The notes: generated by a model not told the origin, from the letters alone. Counted from the first letter of the stretch, positions 8,180 through 17,455 are shown. The stretch is 64,000 bases of DNA from Nitrospira sp. (GCA_005116835.1 SWDM01000023.1:160419-224418), one strand, 5' to 3'. A program made the numbers and translations.

Positions 8180-9763
8180 CTAGGCTGCGCGCCAATCTTT
8201 CGAGACCAACAAGGCTAGCGCCGGGAGACTCAGTAACACAATAAGGAGGGCAGCGGGAGCGGCGAGCTGAAAATATTCCTCGCTCGCTTCCATCCAGACG
8301 CGAATAGCCAAGGTGTCAAATCCCACTGGCCGCAACAGCAGCGTCGCAGGCAATTCCTTCATCGTTTGCAGAAACATCAAGACCCAGGCTACGACAAATC
8401 CGTTCCGAACGAGCGGCAGGGTAACTCGCCGCCAGGTGGCGCGCATGCCAAGGCCCAGCGTGCGCGCGACCTCTTCCAGATTCGGCGACATCTGCTGCAG
8501 CGCCGGCTCTAGCGATTGGAGCCCGGCTGGGAGAAAATGAATGATATAGGCTACGATGAGGATCAGCACGGAGCCATAGACTACCGGGGCCAGTTTCGTG
8601 AAGAGGACGAGGACGGCCAACGCTGCCACTGGTCCTGGAAGCACGTAGCCTGCATAGGCTGCTTGCAGACAGCCCAGATTCAACAGGGTCGGGCGGCGGC
8701 TGGCAAGGTAAGCAAGTGGCAAACCGATCAACACGCCGCCTGTAGCGGCGCTGGCTGCCAAGATGCCGCTATTCCAAATAAACCCGAAGAACCGACTATC
8801 GATCGTGGCCAGTGCATCGGGCGAGAGGCTCCATTGAATCAGCAGCACGGTTGGGATTATGAAGGCCGCGCCGACAATCAGTCCGAGATAGCACGTGACG
8901 GCAATGGAGCCAAGCCAGCCAAATTGGCGCCGTTGTGGCGCCCGGTAGCGGCCGGTAGTCTGATAAAAGCGACTCCGTTGCCGAAACCACCGTTCAGTAA
9001 TCAGGAAAATCAGCGCGAGCACGACCAGTAAGAGGCTTAAGATGCTTGCTGCCGTGTTGTCGGACCGTCCGGTCATCTGCTGAAACACGGCGTAGGTGAG
9101 TGTCTGGTAACGAAGCAATGACACAGCGCCGAAGTCCGACACGACGTACAAGATCACGAGCGCAACCCCGGCGGCAATCGAGGGGCGCATCAGTGGCAAT
9201 GTTACACGCAAGAGGGTCGAGAGTCGGGAGACGCCGCTCGCCCTTGCCACCTCTTCAAACGACACGTTCATACTGAGGAGGGCGCTACGGCTCAAAAGAT
9301 AGACAAAGGGAAAGGTGTCCAAGGCCATGACGATCGTGGCGCCCCAAAAGCTATGGGGCGAAAAGATTCTTGCCTGTGGCCCGGCGACGAGTTGCCAGAG
9401 ATGTTCGACGGGGCCGCCAAATCCCAAGAGATAGGAAAATACATAGGCCAGCACATAGGTCGGCATCGCCAAGGGAAGGACCAGGGCGCCTTCCCAGATC
9501 CTGCGACCAGGAAACTCGACTCGTGTCACCAGCCAAGCAGTCGAAACACCAAGCATGAGCGTAATGACCGATACGCTGCCGGCCAGTGAGATGGTGTTGA
9601 ACAATAGTTCGGGAATGCGAGTCGCCCACAGCCGGCCCCAAACAACCGAGTCAGCTGAGAGGGCTTGGACTGTGACATAGCCGAGCGGAAGCAGGATAAT
9701 TCCGGCGCTAGCTAACGCAACGAGCTGTAATGGTGAAACAAATAGCTGGCGAAGCGTGCTCAC
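8180..9763 (-). CDS. fbpB: Fe(III) ABC transporter permease, two fused domains
   Basis: The 527-residue membrane protein has about 12 helices in two homologous halves, each with a binding-protein-dependent transport (EAA) loop: EEVARASGVSRLSTLLRVTL in the first half and EEVARTLGLGMRATWRRVTL in the second. This fused arrangement is the FbpB/SfuB type. It lies 15 nt after the binding-protein gene and 18 nt before the ATPase gene, so the three are one transcription unit. Confidence 0.9.
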   Translation of the reverse strand: MSTLRQLFVSPLQLVALASAGIILLPLGYVTVQALSADSVVWGRLWATRIPELLFNTISLAGSVSVITLMLGVSTAWLVTRVEFPGRRIWEGALVLPLAMPTYVLAYVFSYLLGFGGPVEHLWQLVAGPQARIFSPHSFWGATIVMALDTFPFVYLLSRSALLSMNVSFEEVARASGVSRLSTLLRVTLPLMRPSIAAGVALVILYVVSDFGAVSLLRYQTLTYAVFQQMTGRSDNTAASILSLLLVVLALIFLITERWFRQRSRFYQTTGRYRAPQRRQFGWLGSIAVTCYLGLIVGAAFIIPTVLLIQWSLSPDALATIDSRFFGFIWNSGILAASAATGGVLIGLPLAYLASRRPTLLNLGCLQAAYAGYVLPGPVAALAVLVLFTKLAPVVYGSVLILIVAYIIHFLPAGLQSLEPALQQMSPNLEEVARTLGLGMRATWRRVTLPLVRNGFVVAWVLMFLQTMKELPATLLLRPVGFDTLAIRVWMEASEEYFQLAAPAALLIVLLSLPALALLVSKDWRAA

Positions 9764-9778
9764 GAGGGTCCCTTCGAG

Positions 9779-10819
9779 TTACCGGAGACCCACTTGTTCG
9801 ATCAGGGTGAGGGTCGGTTCACGCAGTTCAGCCAGTTTAGAGAGAGGAACCAGTGCCGCGCGGAAACTCTTTCGCTCAACGAGCGCAGGATCCGCCTTGA
9901 CGTCCTGGTGGAGCGGATATTCTTTATCGAGCTCCGCGAAAAGCTTCTGACCCGCTTGCGCGACCAAGAATTCCACGAGCAGCTTGGCGGTATCGAGACG
10001 TTTGGTCGTTTTGATGATGCCGACGCCGGCGACGTTCATGATCGCGCCCATGCCGCCCTCTTGCTGATCGGGCATTATCACCGCAACCGGCGATCCTGGC
10101 TGAGCGGCCAGATGGCGGTACACGTAATAATGATTCACGATACCCAGGGCGACTTGTCCCTTGGCGACGGCATCCACGATCTGTGAGCTTTTCTGGTAGA
10201 CCTGGCTGTCTGCATTGGTCTTAAGGCCTTGCAGGAACTGCTTGGTCTTCTCGTCACCGTAGGTGGCGCGGATGACCGATACGCCCGCTTGCAGATACTC
10301 GCTGCCGGAATTCGGAATCGCAATCTTATCTTTCCATTTTGGATCGGCGAGGTCGAGGAGGGACTTGACCTGGTCCGGTTTCACCATGGTGGTGTTATAT
10401 ACGACGATCCAGAATCGTCCGGAGAGTCCGACCCAGGCATTATCCGATGCGCGAAACTGGGGAGGGATGGCCCGTTCAACTTCCCGCATATTCAATGGGT
10501 GGAGAAGGCCAGCTGCTCGGGCCAGTTCCAAGCTGCCGGCATCGTTGGTAATGAACAGGTCTGCCGATGTGCGATCGCCTTCAGCCTTCAGCCGATTGAC
10601 CAATTCCGTGGTGCCTGACGACAAGAGATTGATTTGAATGCCGGTACTAGCTGTAAAGGCATCGAGCGCCGGCTTGATGAGCCGTTCCGAGCGACCGGAG
10701 TAGATCGTCAATGAATCGGCGGCTTGGGCTGAAGGCACGAAGATGGTAGCCGAAAAGAATAAAAGAAGAGTTGCGAGGATCGTCCGGAGCAACATCGGGA
10801 GGAGGGTTACGAATGACAT
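9779..10819 (-). CDS. fbpA: Periplasmic Fe(III)-binding protein
   Basis: The 346-residue protein carries a signal peptide (cleavage near SAQA, residue 33) and the class 1 ferric-binding fold: LTIYSGRSERL at the mature start, AIPNSGSEYLQAGV in the middle, and the adjacent tyrosines of NHYYVYR that bind iron in FbpA/FutA proteins. AGGA lies about 9 nt before the ATG. It is first in the order fbpA-fbpB-fbpC-exbB-exbD-tonB. Ferric specificity is inferred from the YY motif and the nearby fur gene. Confidence 0.88.
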   Translation of the reverse strand: MSFVTLLPMLLRTILATLLLFFSATIFVPSAQAADSLTIYSGRSERLIKPALDAFTASTGIQINLLSSGTTELVNRLKAEGDRTSADLFITNDAGSLELARAAGLLHPLNMREVERAIPPQFRASDNAWVGLSGRFWIVVYNTTMVKPDQVKSLLDLADPKWKDKIAIPNSGSEYLQAGVSVIRATYGDEKTKQFLQGLKTNADSQVYQKSSQIVDAVAKGQVALGIVNHYYVYRHLAAQPGSPVAVIMPDQQEGGMGAIMNVAGVGIIKTTKRLDTAKLLVEFLVAQAGQKLFAELDKEYPLHQDVKADPALVERKSFRAALVPLSKLAELREPTLTLIEQVGLR

Positions 10820-10833
10820 GGGAGTGTCCTCAT

Positions 10834-10852
10834 GAAATTGAAATTGATAAGC
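10834..10852. promoter_or_regulatory. Possible Fur operator upstream of fbpA (hexamer repeat)
   Basis: Three GAWAWT-like hexamers in a row (GAAATT GAAATT GATAAG) lie just upstream of the fbpA SD. Fur sites can be described as three adjacent hexamers of this form. Only 12 of 19 positions match the classical box, so support is weak; the location between fur and an iron transporter is the main argument. Confidence 0.3.
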
Positions 10853-10867
10853 TGTCTCAAAATGATA

Positions 10868-10897
10868 CTAAAAAAAAGCCGTCACGTCAATGACGGC
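10868..10897 (-). terminator. Intrinsic terminator at the end of fur
   Basis: On the minus strand GCCGTCA and TGACGGC pair (7 bp, 6-nt loop) and are followed by TTTTTTTT. The fur stop codon lies inside the hairpin, so termination is built into the gene end and separates fur from the fbp operon. Confidence 0.8.
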
Positions 10898-11321
10898 AGC
10901 GAGAACAGAGCCCGTATAGCTCAAGTCGGTGGGTATTGATGGTAAATCCGTTCTTAGCGGCCACTTCTTCCTGGAGCCGTTCAATTTCCTCATTTTCGAA
11001 TTCCACGATCTTCTCGCAGCCAGTGCAGATGAGGTGATCGTGGTGGCCCTTGTGAGACACATTGTCGTATTTCGTCTGAGAGCCGAAGTGCCGGGCTTGA
11101 GCAAGACCGGCATCGCAGAACAAATTGAGCGTCCGGTAGATGGTCGCGAGCCCCAGATGAGGGTCTGACTTGGCCAACTGATGGTACATGGCCTCTGCGG
11201 TAATGTGCTCTTGCCGAAGGAAGGCGTCCAGAATCAATTCGCGCTGGCGGGTGAGCTTGAGCTGGTGCTTGCCCAGGTGCTCCTTCAGTGCCTGCATTTC
11301 TTTCACATGAGTATTTGCCAA
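10887..11321 (-). CDS. fur: Ferric uptake regulator (Fur family)
   Basis: The 144-residue product matches the usual Fur length. I chose a TTG start at 11321 because GGAGG lies 6 nt upstream; the open frame extends further but that part is unlike Fur. The winged helix includes KLTRQRELILDAF and LGLATIYRTLNLF; the metal and dimer region has HKGHHDHLICTGCEKIVEF with the HHDH cluster and CxxC, and a final CSRC gives a second Cys pair. It should repress iron-uptake genes when Fe(II) is bound. Other Fur-family members (Zur, PerR) are not excluded, but the adjacent iron operon favours Fur. Confidence 0.87.
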   Translation of the reverse strand: MANTHVKEMQALKEHLGKHQLKLTRQRELILDAFLRQEHITAEAMYHQLAKSDPHLGLATIYRTLNLFCDAGLAQARHFGSQTKYDNVSHKGHHDHLICTGCEKIVEFENEEIERLQEEVAAKNGFTINTHRLELYGLCSRCRH

Positions 11322-11467
11322 GATGGGCCTCCGATGGGGCTCATTAAAGACGAAACTGTCCAACCGGTCAAGGGGGGGCCATACACAGACGGGGAATTGA
11401 CGGAGGTCTCCGGCGCTGTCTATAGTGCGGCCACCCACAAGGGAAACCATCTTCACGACTATTCGGA

Positions 11468-12031
11468 ATGCGGAAACCCAACCAGATTGCGGTAGACCGG
11501 GCGCTCCTACTCTATGTCTTGCATCTGGCGGAGCCTCATGGGCTGCTCAGCGATGTGAAGCTGCAACAACTGTGCTTTCTGTGCGAGCTGCAGATGTTCG
11601 GCAAGGGATTCAAAGGATTTCACTTCGAGTTCTTTCGGTTTGCCTATGGGGCCTTTAGTAAGGATCTCGACAACGACCTCATGTCGTTACGGCGGAAAGA
11701 ACGGGTGGAAAATTTCACCCTGTCCGATCAGGCACGAGAAGAGATCATTCCGTTGTTGGAGCGAGGCATTGAGGGAGTGGAGGCGAACGAGAAGGTTGCG
11801 GAGATCTTGAAGGCGGTAGTGACGGTATACGGGCCCCAAGATAGCGGGGCGATCACTCAGTCGGTCGAGTCAGTCGAATTGAGTACCCCCCAGCAACCGG
11901 AGTTTAAAATCCCGATTCGCGATATCGTCTTCCACACGACCATTTTAGTGCCGTCTCGTATCGAAGCGTCGGCGGAGTTCACGTTGCCCGCTGCGAGCTT
12001 GGCGAAGCTGAATCAGGCGATGGGATACTGA
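11468..12031 (+). CDS. Hypothetical protein, SocA/Panacea-like N-terminal region
   Basis: The 187-residue product is divergent from fur. Residues 25-75 (KLQQLCFLCELQMFGKGFKG, then FRFAYGAFSKDLDNDLM) resemble the Panacea/SocA domain, which helps antitoxins and proteolytic adaptors. Only the general pattern of buried aromatic and 'YG' residues supports this. The C-terminal third is strand-rich without a known motif. No toxin partner is adjacent, so an antitoxin role is unproven. Confidence 0.5.
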   Translation: MRKPNQIAVDRALLLYVLHLAEPHGLLSDVKLQQLCFLCELQMFGKGFKGFHFEFFRFAYGAFSKDLDNDLMSLRRKERVENFTLSDQAREEIIPLLERGIEGVEANEKVAEILKAVVTVYGPQDSGAITQSVESVELSTPQQPEFKIPIRDIVFHTTILVPSRIEASAEFTLPAASLAKLNQAMGY

Positions 12032-12037
12032 CTCAGG

Positions 12038-12120
12038 CTAAGAGCCTGAGAGTCCTGAGTTTTGAGTTATGAATTCTGAGTTGATTCGCTACTCAGAACT
12101 CAGAACTCAGAACTCAGAAC
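12038..12120. repeat. Intergenic word repeat (CTCAGAA, with inverted TTCTGAG)
   Basis: Four perfect tandem copies of CTCAGAA occupy 12092-12119. Upstream lie inverted relatives (TCCTGAG, TTCTGAG), so the RNA could fold into a long hairpin. It sits between convergent gene ends. Confidence 0.8.
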
Positions 12121-12129
12121 AGCTCCCCC

Positions 12130-13662
12130 CTACAGTCCGTAGATCTCCCCGTATTTTTTCTCAACATACGTTAAGAACGGCTCCGGGTCGAGGCTCTTTC
12201 CTGTCACTCGTTGGGAGAGGTGATCCGGGGTGAACATCCGGCCCCAGCGATGAATCTTCTGTCCGAGCCAACGCTTCAGCACCATCAATTGCCCTGCCGC
12301 AATTTCATCTTCTAGATGGGGGATCTCCAGTTTGGCCTGTTCATAGAATTGAACGGAGTAGAGATTGCCAATCGTATAGGTTGGGAAATAGCCGAAGGCG
12401 CCAAACGACCAGTGGACATCTTGCAGCACGCCTTCGGCGTCGTTGGAGGGAACAATGCCCAGATACTCTTCCATTTTTCGATTCCAGATCCAGGGCAAAT
12501 CTTCCGGACGCGTCTTGCCTTCGATGAGATCCTGCTCGATTTCAAACCGCAGCATGATGTGGAGATTGTAGGTGAGCTCATCGGCTTCGACCCGAATAAG
12601 CGATGGTTTGACCCGATTGATGGCTGCGTAGAATTGTTCCCCATCGAGGGCGCGCAATTGATGATGAAAGGTTTGCTGCAGCATGGGGTAAAAGAATCGC
12701 CAGAACGATCGGGATCGGCCCACGCAGTTTTCCCACATGCGCGACTGGCTCTCATGAATGCCGAGCGAGACCGAATCGCCCAGGGGCGTACCGAAGTAGA
12801 CAGGATCGAGGCCCTGGTCATACAGGCCGTGGCCTCCTTCATGGATGCAGCTGAACAGGCAGGATTGGAGATCGTGTTCATGCACCCGTGTGGTGACTCG
12901 CACATCCGTCGGATGGAATGAGGTGGTGAAGGGGTGTGCTGACAGGTCCAGGCGCCCCCGCTCGAAATCGTAGCCCATAGCAATCAAGACCATCCGGCCG
13001 AATTCCAGTTGGCGCGCCTGATCGAAAGTGTGAAATAAAATCGAATCGTCGATCTGAATCGGGCTCTGCTGAATTTTTTTGAGCAGCGGCACCAGGCGTC
13101 CCTTGACCTGGGCGAACAACGGGCGCAATGCCTTGATGGTGGAGCCTGGCTCGTACACATCGAGTAAGGCGTCGTAGGGCGAATCACGATAGCCGAGATA
13201 CTCGGTTTCTTCTCGCTTGAGCGACAGGATGGTGCGGAGATTCGGGAGAAATTGCGAGAAGGACTGATTTTCCTTTGCCTCGGTCCATACTTGTTGCGCC
13301 AGCGAACATTCCCGGCTGAGTTTGACGACAAAGTCTGAAGGCAGTTTCTTTGCTCGGCTATAGTCGCGCCATACCTCGCGGAGCAATGACCGGGAGGGTT
13401 CGTCCCAGGTCTCCCCAGGGCTATCCTGAATCTCGCCGGTCTCTGGGTCGAGCCAGGAGGCGAGTAGCCTTTCGGTCTCGGGCGAGACGAGTTTTTGGTG
13501 CGCGATGCCTTGGAGCGTCGAAATTTGTTCGGCGCGGGCTTCACCCCCGCCGGCAGGCATATAAGTTTCCTGATCCCACGAGAGGAGAGCCACCGCGCTA
13601 TTGATGCGCTGGATCTCCAAGAGTCTGGTCGTCAAGGCTTCCACCGTCTTCAGGCTTTTCAC
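12130..13662 (-). CDS. Metallocarboxypeptidase, family M32 (Taq type)
   Basis: The 510-residue product has the full M32 length. The zinc site HEGGH lies near 273-277 (in IHEGGHGLYDQG) and is followed by HESQSRMWENCVGRS, which carries the third ligand Glu and the family signature. The start is GTG with GGAGG about 12 nt upstream. M32 enzymes cut single residues from peptide C-termini in the cytoplasm, in peptide recycling. It is divergent from the methyltransferase gene. Confidence 0.92.
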   Translation of the reverse strand: MKSLKTVEALTTRLLEIQRINSAVALLSWDQETYMPAGGGEARAEQISTLQGIAHQKLVSPETERLLASWLDPETGEIQDSPGETWDEPSRSLLREVWRDYSRAKKLPSDFVVKLSRECSLAQQVWTEAKENQSFSQFLPNLRTILSLKREETEYLGYRDSPYDALLDVYEPGSTIKALRPLFAQVKGRLVPLLKKIQQSPIQIDDSILFHTFDQARQLEFGRMVLIAMGYDFERGRLDLSAHPFTTSFHPTDVRVTTRVHEHDLQSCLFSCIHEGGHGLYDQGLDPVYFGTPLGDSVSLGIHESQSRMWENCVGRSRSFWRFFYPMLQQTFHHQLRALDGEQFYAAINRVKPSLIRVEADELTYNLHIMLRFEIEQDLIEGKTRPEDLPWIWNRKMEEYLGIVPSNDAEGVLQDVHWSFGAFGYFPTYTIGNLYSVQFYEQAKLEIPHLEDEIAAGQLMVLKRWLGQKIHRWGRMFTPDHLSQRVTGKSLDPEPFLTYVEKKYGEIYGL

Positions 13663-13774
13663 AGTAGGGTATTTCCTCCGGGAATCGTCATGTTATGATC
13701 GCGCCGACTTGCGACTTGTCTCGTAGTGTACGCAACGAAGCATCATTTTTCAAACCCAGGGTATCCCAGGGTCA

Positions 13775-14419
13775 ATGGATAGACTCCTAGCTGCAGAAAT
13801 CGAGACCTATGCCGAGACCCATTCCATGCCGGAGTCGGACCTCTGTCGAGCCTTGAGGGAAGAGACTCAGCGGTGCATGGAATCCCCGCAGATGATCGTC
13901 GGGCCGCTCGAAGGGGCCTTTCTGAAAATGATGACACAGTTGGTGCAGGCCACCAGGGTGTTGGAGATCGGCATGTTTACCGGCTATAGCGCCCTCTGTT
14001 TTGCAGAGGCGTTACCGGCGGAGGGGACCGTGCTTACCTGTGAGATCGATGAGGAGTCGGCGGCTCTCGCTCGCCAGTATTTCACCCGCACGCCGGTCGG
14101 CAAGAAAATCGAAATTCGTATGGGACCGGCGCTCGAGACAATGCGACACCTCACAGGGCCGTTCGATCTTATCTTCATCGACGCCGACAAGATCAACTAT
14201 GTAAATTACTACCGGCGCTCGATCGAGTTGCTGTCGCCGCAGGGAGTGATGCTCATCGATAACGTTCTGTGGGACGGGGAAGTGCTGAAGCAGCCGCCGC
14301 CGGACGAGAAAACGGCCGCCATTCAAGAACTGAATCGAGTGGTCGCAACCGATCCGCTGGTCACGGCGGTACTCGTCACCATCAGGGACGGGGTGTTGGT
14401 GATCAGACGGGCTGCGTAG
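13775..14419 (+). CDS. Class I SAM-dependent O-methyltransferase (CCoAOMT-like)
   Basis: The 214-residue product has the SAM-binding motif VLEIGMFTGYSALCFAEAL, then TCEIDEESAALAR and LIFIDADKINYVNYY with the metal-binding Asp, and LIDNVLWDGEVL. This is the catechol/caffeoyl-CoA O-methyltransferase family of small bacterial enzymes that use a divalent metal. The natural substrate cannot be told from sequence. Confidence 0.88.
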   Translation: MDRLLAAEIETYAETHSMPESDLCRALREETQRCMESPQMIVGPLEGAFLKMMTQLVQATRVLEIGMFTGYSALCFAEALPAEGTVLTCEIDEESAALARQYFTRTPVGKKIEIRMGPALETMRHLTGPFDLIFIDADKINYVNYYRRSIELLSPQGVMLIDNVLWDGEVLKQPPPDEKTAAIQELNRVVATDPLVTAVLVTIRDGVLVIRRAA

Positions 14420-14439
14420 AGCCAGATCGAGGCAAGTTG

Positions 14440-14616
14440 TTAAGCTTCCGTACTTCTTTGCATGCAATCTGCTTTGGCAGGGCAGTTGCAGTTATCTTCT
14501 GTGGCTAACGGAGGAATGCAATAATTCCCATTCTCCATATTAAACATATACGCATATTCCTTCTGGTGAATTGACCGGACCGTGGCATGAGGATACACTC
14601 GCCCCTTGAGAACCAT
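14440..14616 (-). CDS. Small Cys-containing conserved-type protein
   Basis: The 58-residue product starts at the ATG with a good SD (GGAGG, 6 nt upstream), which argues that the gene is real. Its C-terminal part holds four Cys (YCIPP, then NCNCPAKADC), a pattern able to bind one metal ion. I do not recognise the family. It is convergent with the methyltransferase gene, 20 nt from its stop. Confidence 0.55.
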   Translation of the reverse strand: MVLKGRVYPHATVRSIHQKEYAYMFNMENGNYCIPPLATEDNCNCPAKADCMQRSTEA

Positions 14617-14715
14617 CGGATACCTCCGAGTCAAACTCCCTGAATGTTTTGAATCAGTAAGGAGTCGGGAAAGTAGTTCGAGTGGATGTCAGAGTAGCCG
14701 GGGGTAGATTTTCTA

Positions 14716-16158
14716 ATGGCTGAGATCTGCGTTGTCTATCTCTCGGACGACGAACCCATCGTTGAACAGCTGGTTGCCTTGCTTCGAAGAGATTGGGATG
14801 TTTGGTGGGCCCGAGATATCGCCCATGGAGATTGGGAAGAGGTTGTTCGAAAAGAAATTCCTAAGTCGCTAGCTCTTGTCCCTGTGCTGTCCCGGCACAC
14901 TCGAGGTGAGCGCAAGAATATCCTTAAGGATGAAATGCAGCTTGCCAAATCCCACAACAAGCCGATACTCCCTTTTGTAATTGGACCCGGAGAGATGCCT
15001 TTGGGATTTGGAGGATTGCATTACACGAAGGCTCATGATTGGAATGGCAAGGATACAGACCGAGGTTACCAACAGCTTAAGGCGAAGATAACTAAGACAA
15101 TAGGAAACGGGCGGAACGCACTACGAGGGACTGAGCGGGCGAAACAGCTTGTCGTGAGAGGGAAAATCCTTCAGCTCCCTGCTTTTGTTTTTTCGCTCTC
15201 CTCCCATGAAACTCAAGTAACCCCGAAGGAAGGCGCTCCCTTGCTGCACTTCCTTGAGCCTGGGGCGGCGCTTGTCTCTGCCTATGATGCGTGGAAGTAC
15301 TACTCGCGCGATCGCCTCTTCAACTCGATCATGACCAAAATTCGTGAGTCTCAGGATGTCTTATTCCTCGATTCTGGCAACTATGAGGCGTACCGGAAGA
15401 ACGACCGCTATGCACTCAAGAAAAATCCTAAGGGCTGGCACAAAGATGATTTTCGAGAGACTGCCTTAAAGCTGAAACCTGACCTGGCGTTCTCTTTCGA
15501 TACGATCAACCCAAAGGGAAAACAAGACGAAATTGTGTCGCAAGTTGTTGCGACTTTTCAGGCTGACGACCGGGCAATGTCAGAAAGAGATTTTTCGCTA
15601 TGCCCAATCATCCATCTTCCTAAGGGAACCCGTGCCCAGAATGCGGCCGGTATTGTGGCAGGCGTTGCTCGTGAGCTTGATCCTCTGATGCTTGCTATCC
15701 CTGAGCGAGAATTGGGTGATGGTCTGTTGGAGCGGGCCAGAACGGTTCGGGATATTCGAAGAGCACTTAATAGGCTCGGAAAATATCACCCTCTCCACCT
15801 GCTGGGTACAGGCAATCCTCTGTCCATGGTCGCCTTGGCAGCCGCTGGTGCCGATTCCTTCGATGGACTTGAATGGTGTCGAACCATTGCTGATTATGAA
15901 CGGGGCTACCTTTTTCACTTTCAGCAGTTCGAGTTTTTCAGTGAGATTCGTCTCCATCGAATTCAGGACCCGCGCATTCGCAATCTGGTCGAAAATAAAA
16001 ATGTTTCGTACAGTCTGAAGGCGTTGGGATTCAACATCGATTTCTTTAAAGACTGGACGCGAAGTATGCAGAACATGATTCATGGCGGACAGATTGAGCA
16101 TCTCCTAACGAGTGTTCCATATATCGGACCGCAGATATTCAAGGAACTCTCAAAATGA
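14716..16158 (+). CDS. TIR domain fused to a tRNA-guanine transglycosylase-like domain (Cap10-like)
   Basis: The 480-residue protein begins with a TIR domain (1-125; ICVVYLSDDE, catalytic-type Glu in ILKDEMQLA, E73). Residues 150-400 match the TGT barrel: DSGNYEAY (219-226) in place of TGT DSGG(F/Y)Q, AFSFDTINP near 258-266, and LGTGNPLSMVALAAAGAD then SFDGLEWCRT, where D383 corresponds to the TGT nucleophile. The Cys/His zinc site of housekeeping TGT is absent. TGT-like (Cap10), QueC-like (Cap9) and OGG-like (Cap11) enzymes are the accessory set of type IV CBASS; here TIR is fused in. The gene overlaps the next by ATGA. The substrate is unknown: nucleic acid or protein base exchange are both possible. 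Confidence 0.82.
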   Translation: MAEICVVYLSDDEPIVEQLVALLRRDWDVWWARDIAHGDWEEVVRKEIPKSLALVPVLSRHTRGERKNILKDEMQLAKSHNKPILPFVIGPGEMPLGFGGLHYTKAHDWNGKDTDRGYQQLKAKITKTIGNGRNALRGTERAKQLVVRGKILQLPAFVFSLSSHETQVTPKEGAPLLHFLEPGAALVSAYDAWKYYSRDRLFNSIMTKIRESQDVLFLDSGNYEAYRKNDRYALKKNPKGWHKDDFRETALKLKPDLAFSFDTINPKGKQDEIVSQVVATFQADDRAMSERDFSLCPIIHLPKGTRAQNAAGIVAGVARELDPLMLAIPERELGDGLLERARTVRDIRRALNRLGKYHPLHLLGTGNPLSMVALAAAGADSFDGLEWCRTIADYERGYLFHFQQFEFFSEIRLHRIQDPRIRNLVENKNVSYSLKALGFNIDFFKDWTRSMQNMIHGGQIEHLLTSVPYIGPQIFKELSK

Positions 16159-16868
16159 CTTCTTTCTCGTCTGTATTCACAGCTCGGCGCTTTGATAGCA
16201 CGGTCCGTACACTTTGTCCGCTCATAGAGAGCGAAGTTTCAAGGCATATGACTCGATTCATTCGCGAATACGAACTGAGACGGGAGTTGGTCGGCTGCAT
16301 CCTCGGTAGTCAAGTCCGCTACGAAATGGCGGTTGAGGCAGTTGAGAATCTAGAATCTGCGGGACTTCTCGATGATGCATATTGGTGTCAGCGGAATGAT
16401 AACGAATTTGAAGGCGGTGTCTTTATGGTGCTCGCTGGTCGAAGTAACGCTTCTCGACACAAAGGTAGCTATCGATTCCCTGGTGTTCGAGCCAAGCAGT
16501 TAGCTCAAGTCAGGAGTGCTTTGGCCAGGGCTCCTATTCTGAGCAGACTCGCGGTCAGCAGTTGTCCCTCGTACCTGCGACAACAGCTCATCGAGGATAT
16601 CTCCGGAATCGGTCCCAAGCAGGCCAGCATGTTCCTTCGCAATATTGGGAAAAGCTATGACCTCGCTATCCTAGACACTCACGTCCTACAATTCATGTGC
16701 ATGCAAGGCCTTTTATCAATAGAGGATGCTCGCATTGGCACGATCAAGGAATACGAGAAAGCGGAGCGGGTTGTGATTCAGTACGCAGCAAGTATTGGCT
16801 ATCCAGTGGGGTATTTGGACTGGGCCATCTGGGCTACCATGAAGGCAGCACGGGAGCTTGAGCCATGA
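16155..16868 (+). CDS. Ogg-like HhH-GPD DNA glycosylase/lyase (Cap11-like)
   Basis: The 237-residue product has the helix-hairpin-helix DISGIGPKQASMFLRN with the catalytic Lys (K155) and the activating Asp in AILDTHV (D174), the pair used by 8-oxoguanine glycosylase/lyases, most like the Ogg2 branch. Both ends overlap neighbours by ATGA (TIR-TGT upstream, QueC-like downstream), so translation is coupled. A stand-alone repair enzyme would not normally be built into such an operon; the known parallel is the OGG accessory of type IV CBASS. Activity on free base, DNA or a modified nucleotide is unknown. Confidence 0.85.
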   Translation: MTSFSSVFTARRFDSTVRTLCPLIESEVSRHMTRFIREYELRRELVGCILGSQVRYEMAVEAVENLESAGLLDDAYWCQRNDNEFEGGVFMVLAGRSNASRHKGSYRFPGVRAKQLAQVRSALARAPILSRLAVSSCPSYLRQQLIEDISGIGPKQASMFLRNIGKSYDLAILDTHVLQFMCMQGLLSIEDARIGTIKEYEKAERVVIQYAASIGYPVGYLDWAIWATMKAARELEP

Positions 16869-17455
16869 GCATTGTGACATTAGTCTCAGGCGGTCTGGAT
16901 TCTACGGTCATGGCCGTGCTAACAAAGGAGGAAGGATTAACTCAATTCCCGCTATTCATCGACTACGGGCAACTGGGCCGTGACAAGGAACTTCAAGCTT
17001 GCCGGGCAAACTTCAAACGGCATGGCCTGCCTGAGCCAGTGATCGCTCCGCTGAGCGGTTACGGGAGCCTCCTTTCCTCGGGGCTCACCGATCAGAACAA
17101 GCACATTCTGATAGATGCGTTCCTCCCTTGTCGCAACCTTATGTTCCTCACCGTGGGTGCGGCCTATGCGTTTCAATGTGGCGCCTCTGCCGTAGGGATA
17201 GGGCTACTCGATGAAGCCTTTAGTCTGTTTCCTGACCAGACCAAGGGTTTTCTCTCTGATGCCGAAGCGCTGCTATCGAGAGCGCTGGGCAAGTCCATCA
17301 AGGTGATCACTCCTCTGATCACATTTTCAAAAGCAGAAGTCTTGAAAATTGCTAAGGCCAAGGGAATAACTGGAACGTATTCATGTCACGCCGGAACGGA
17401 GACCCCCTGTGGTAAATGTGTGGCGTGCCGCGAATACATCGGATTGGAGGTGTAG
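16865..17455 (+). CDS. QueC-like ATP-dependent enzyme (Cap9-like)
   Basis: The 196-residue product has the PP-loop SGGLDST (8-14), DYGQLGRDKE, and the zinc motif CHAGTETPCGKCVAC (Cys174, 182, 185, 188), all as in 7-cyano-7-deazaguanine synthase. It is slightly shorter than housekeeping QueC (about 220-230). QueC turns 7-carboxy-7-deazaguanine to preQ0 with ATP. In type IV CBASS the QueC-like Cap9 has, as I recall, been reported to attach a deazaguanine to a protein N-terminus. The next gene, 2 nt downstream, encodes a protein starting Met-Gly6, a natural candidate substrate. That link is inference. Confidence 0.88.
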   Translation: MSIVTLVSGGLDSTVMAVLTKEEGLTQFPLFIDYGQLGRDKELQACRANFKRHGLPEPVIAPLSGYGSLLSSGLTDQNKHILIDAFLPCRNLMFLTVGAAYAFQCGASAVGIGLLDEAFSLFPDQTKGFLSDAEALLSRALGKSIKVITPLITFSKAEVLKIAKAKGITGTYSCHAGTETPCGKCVACREYIGLEV

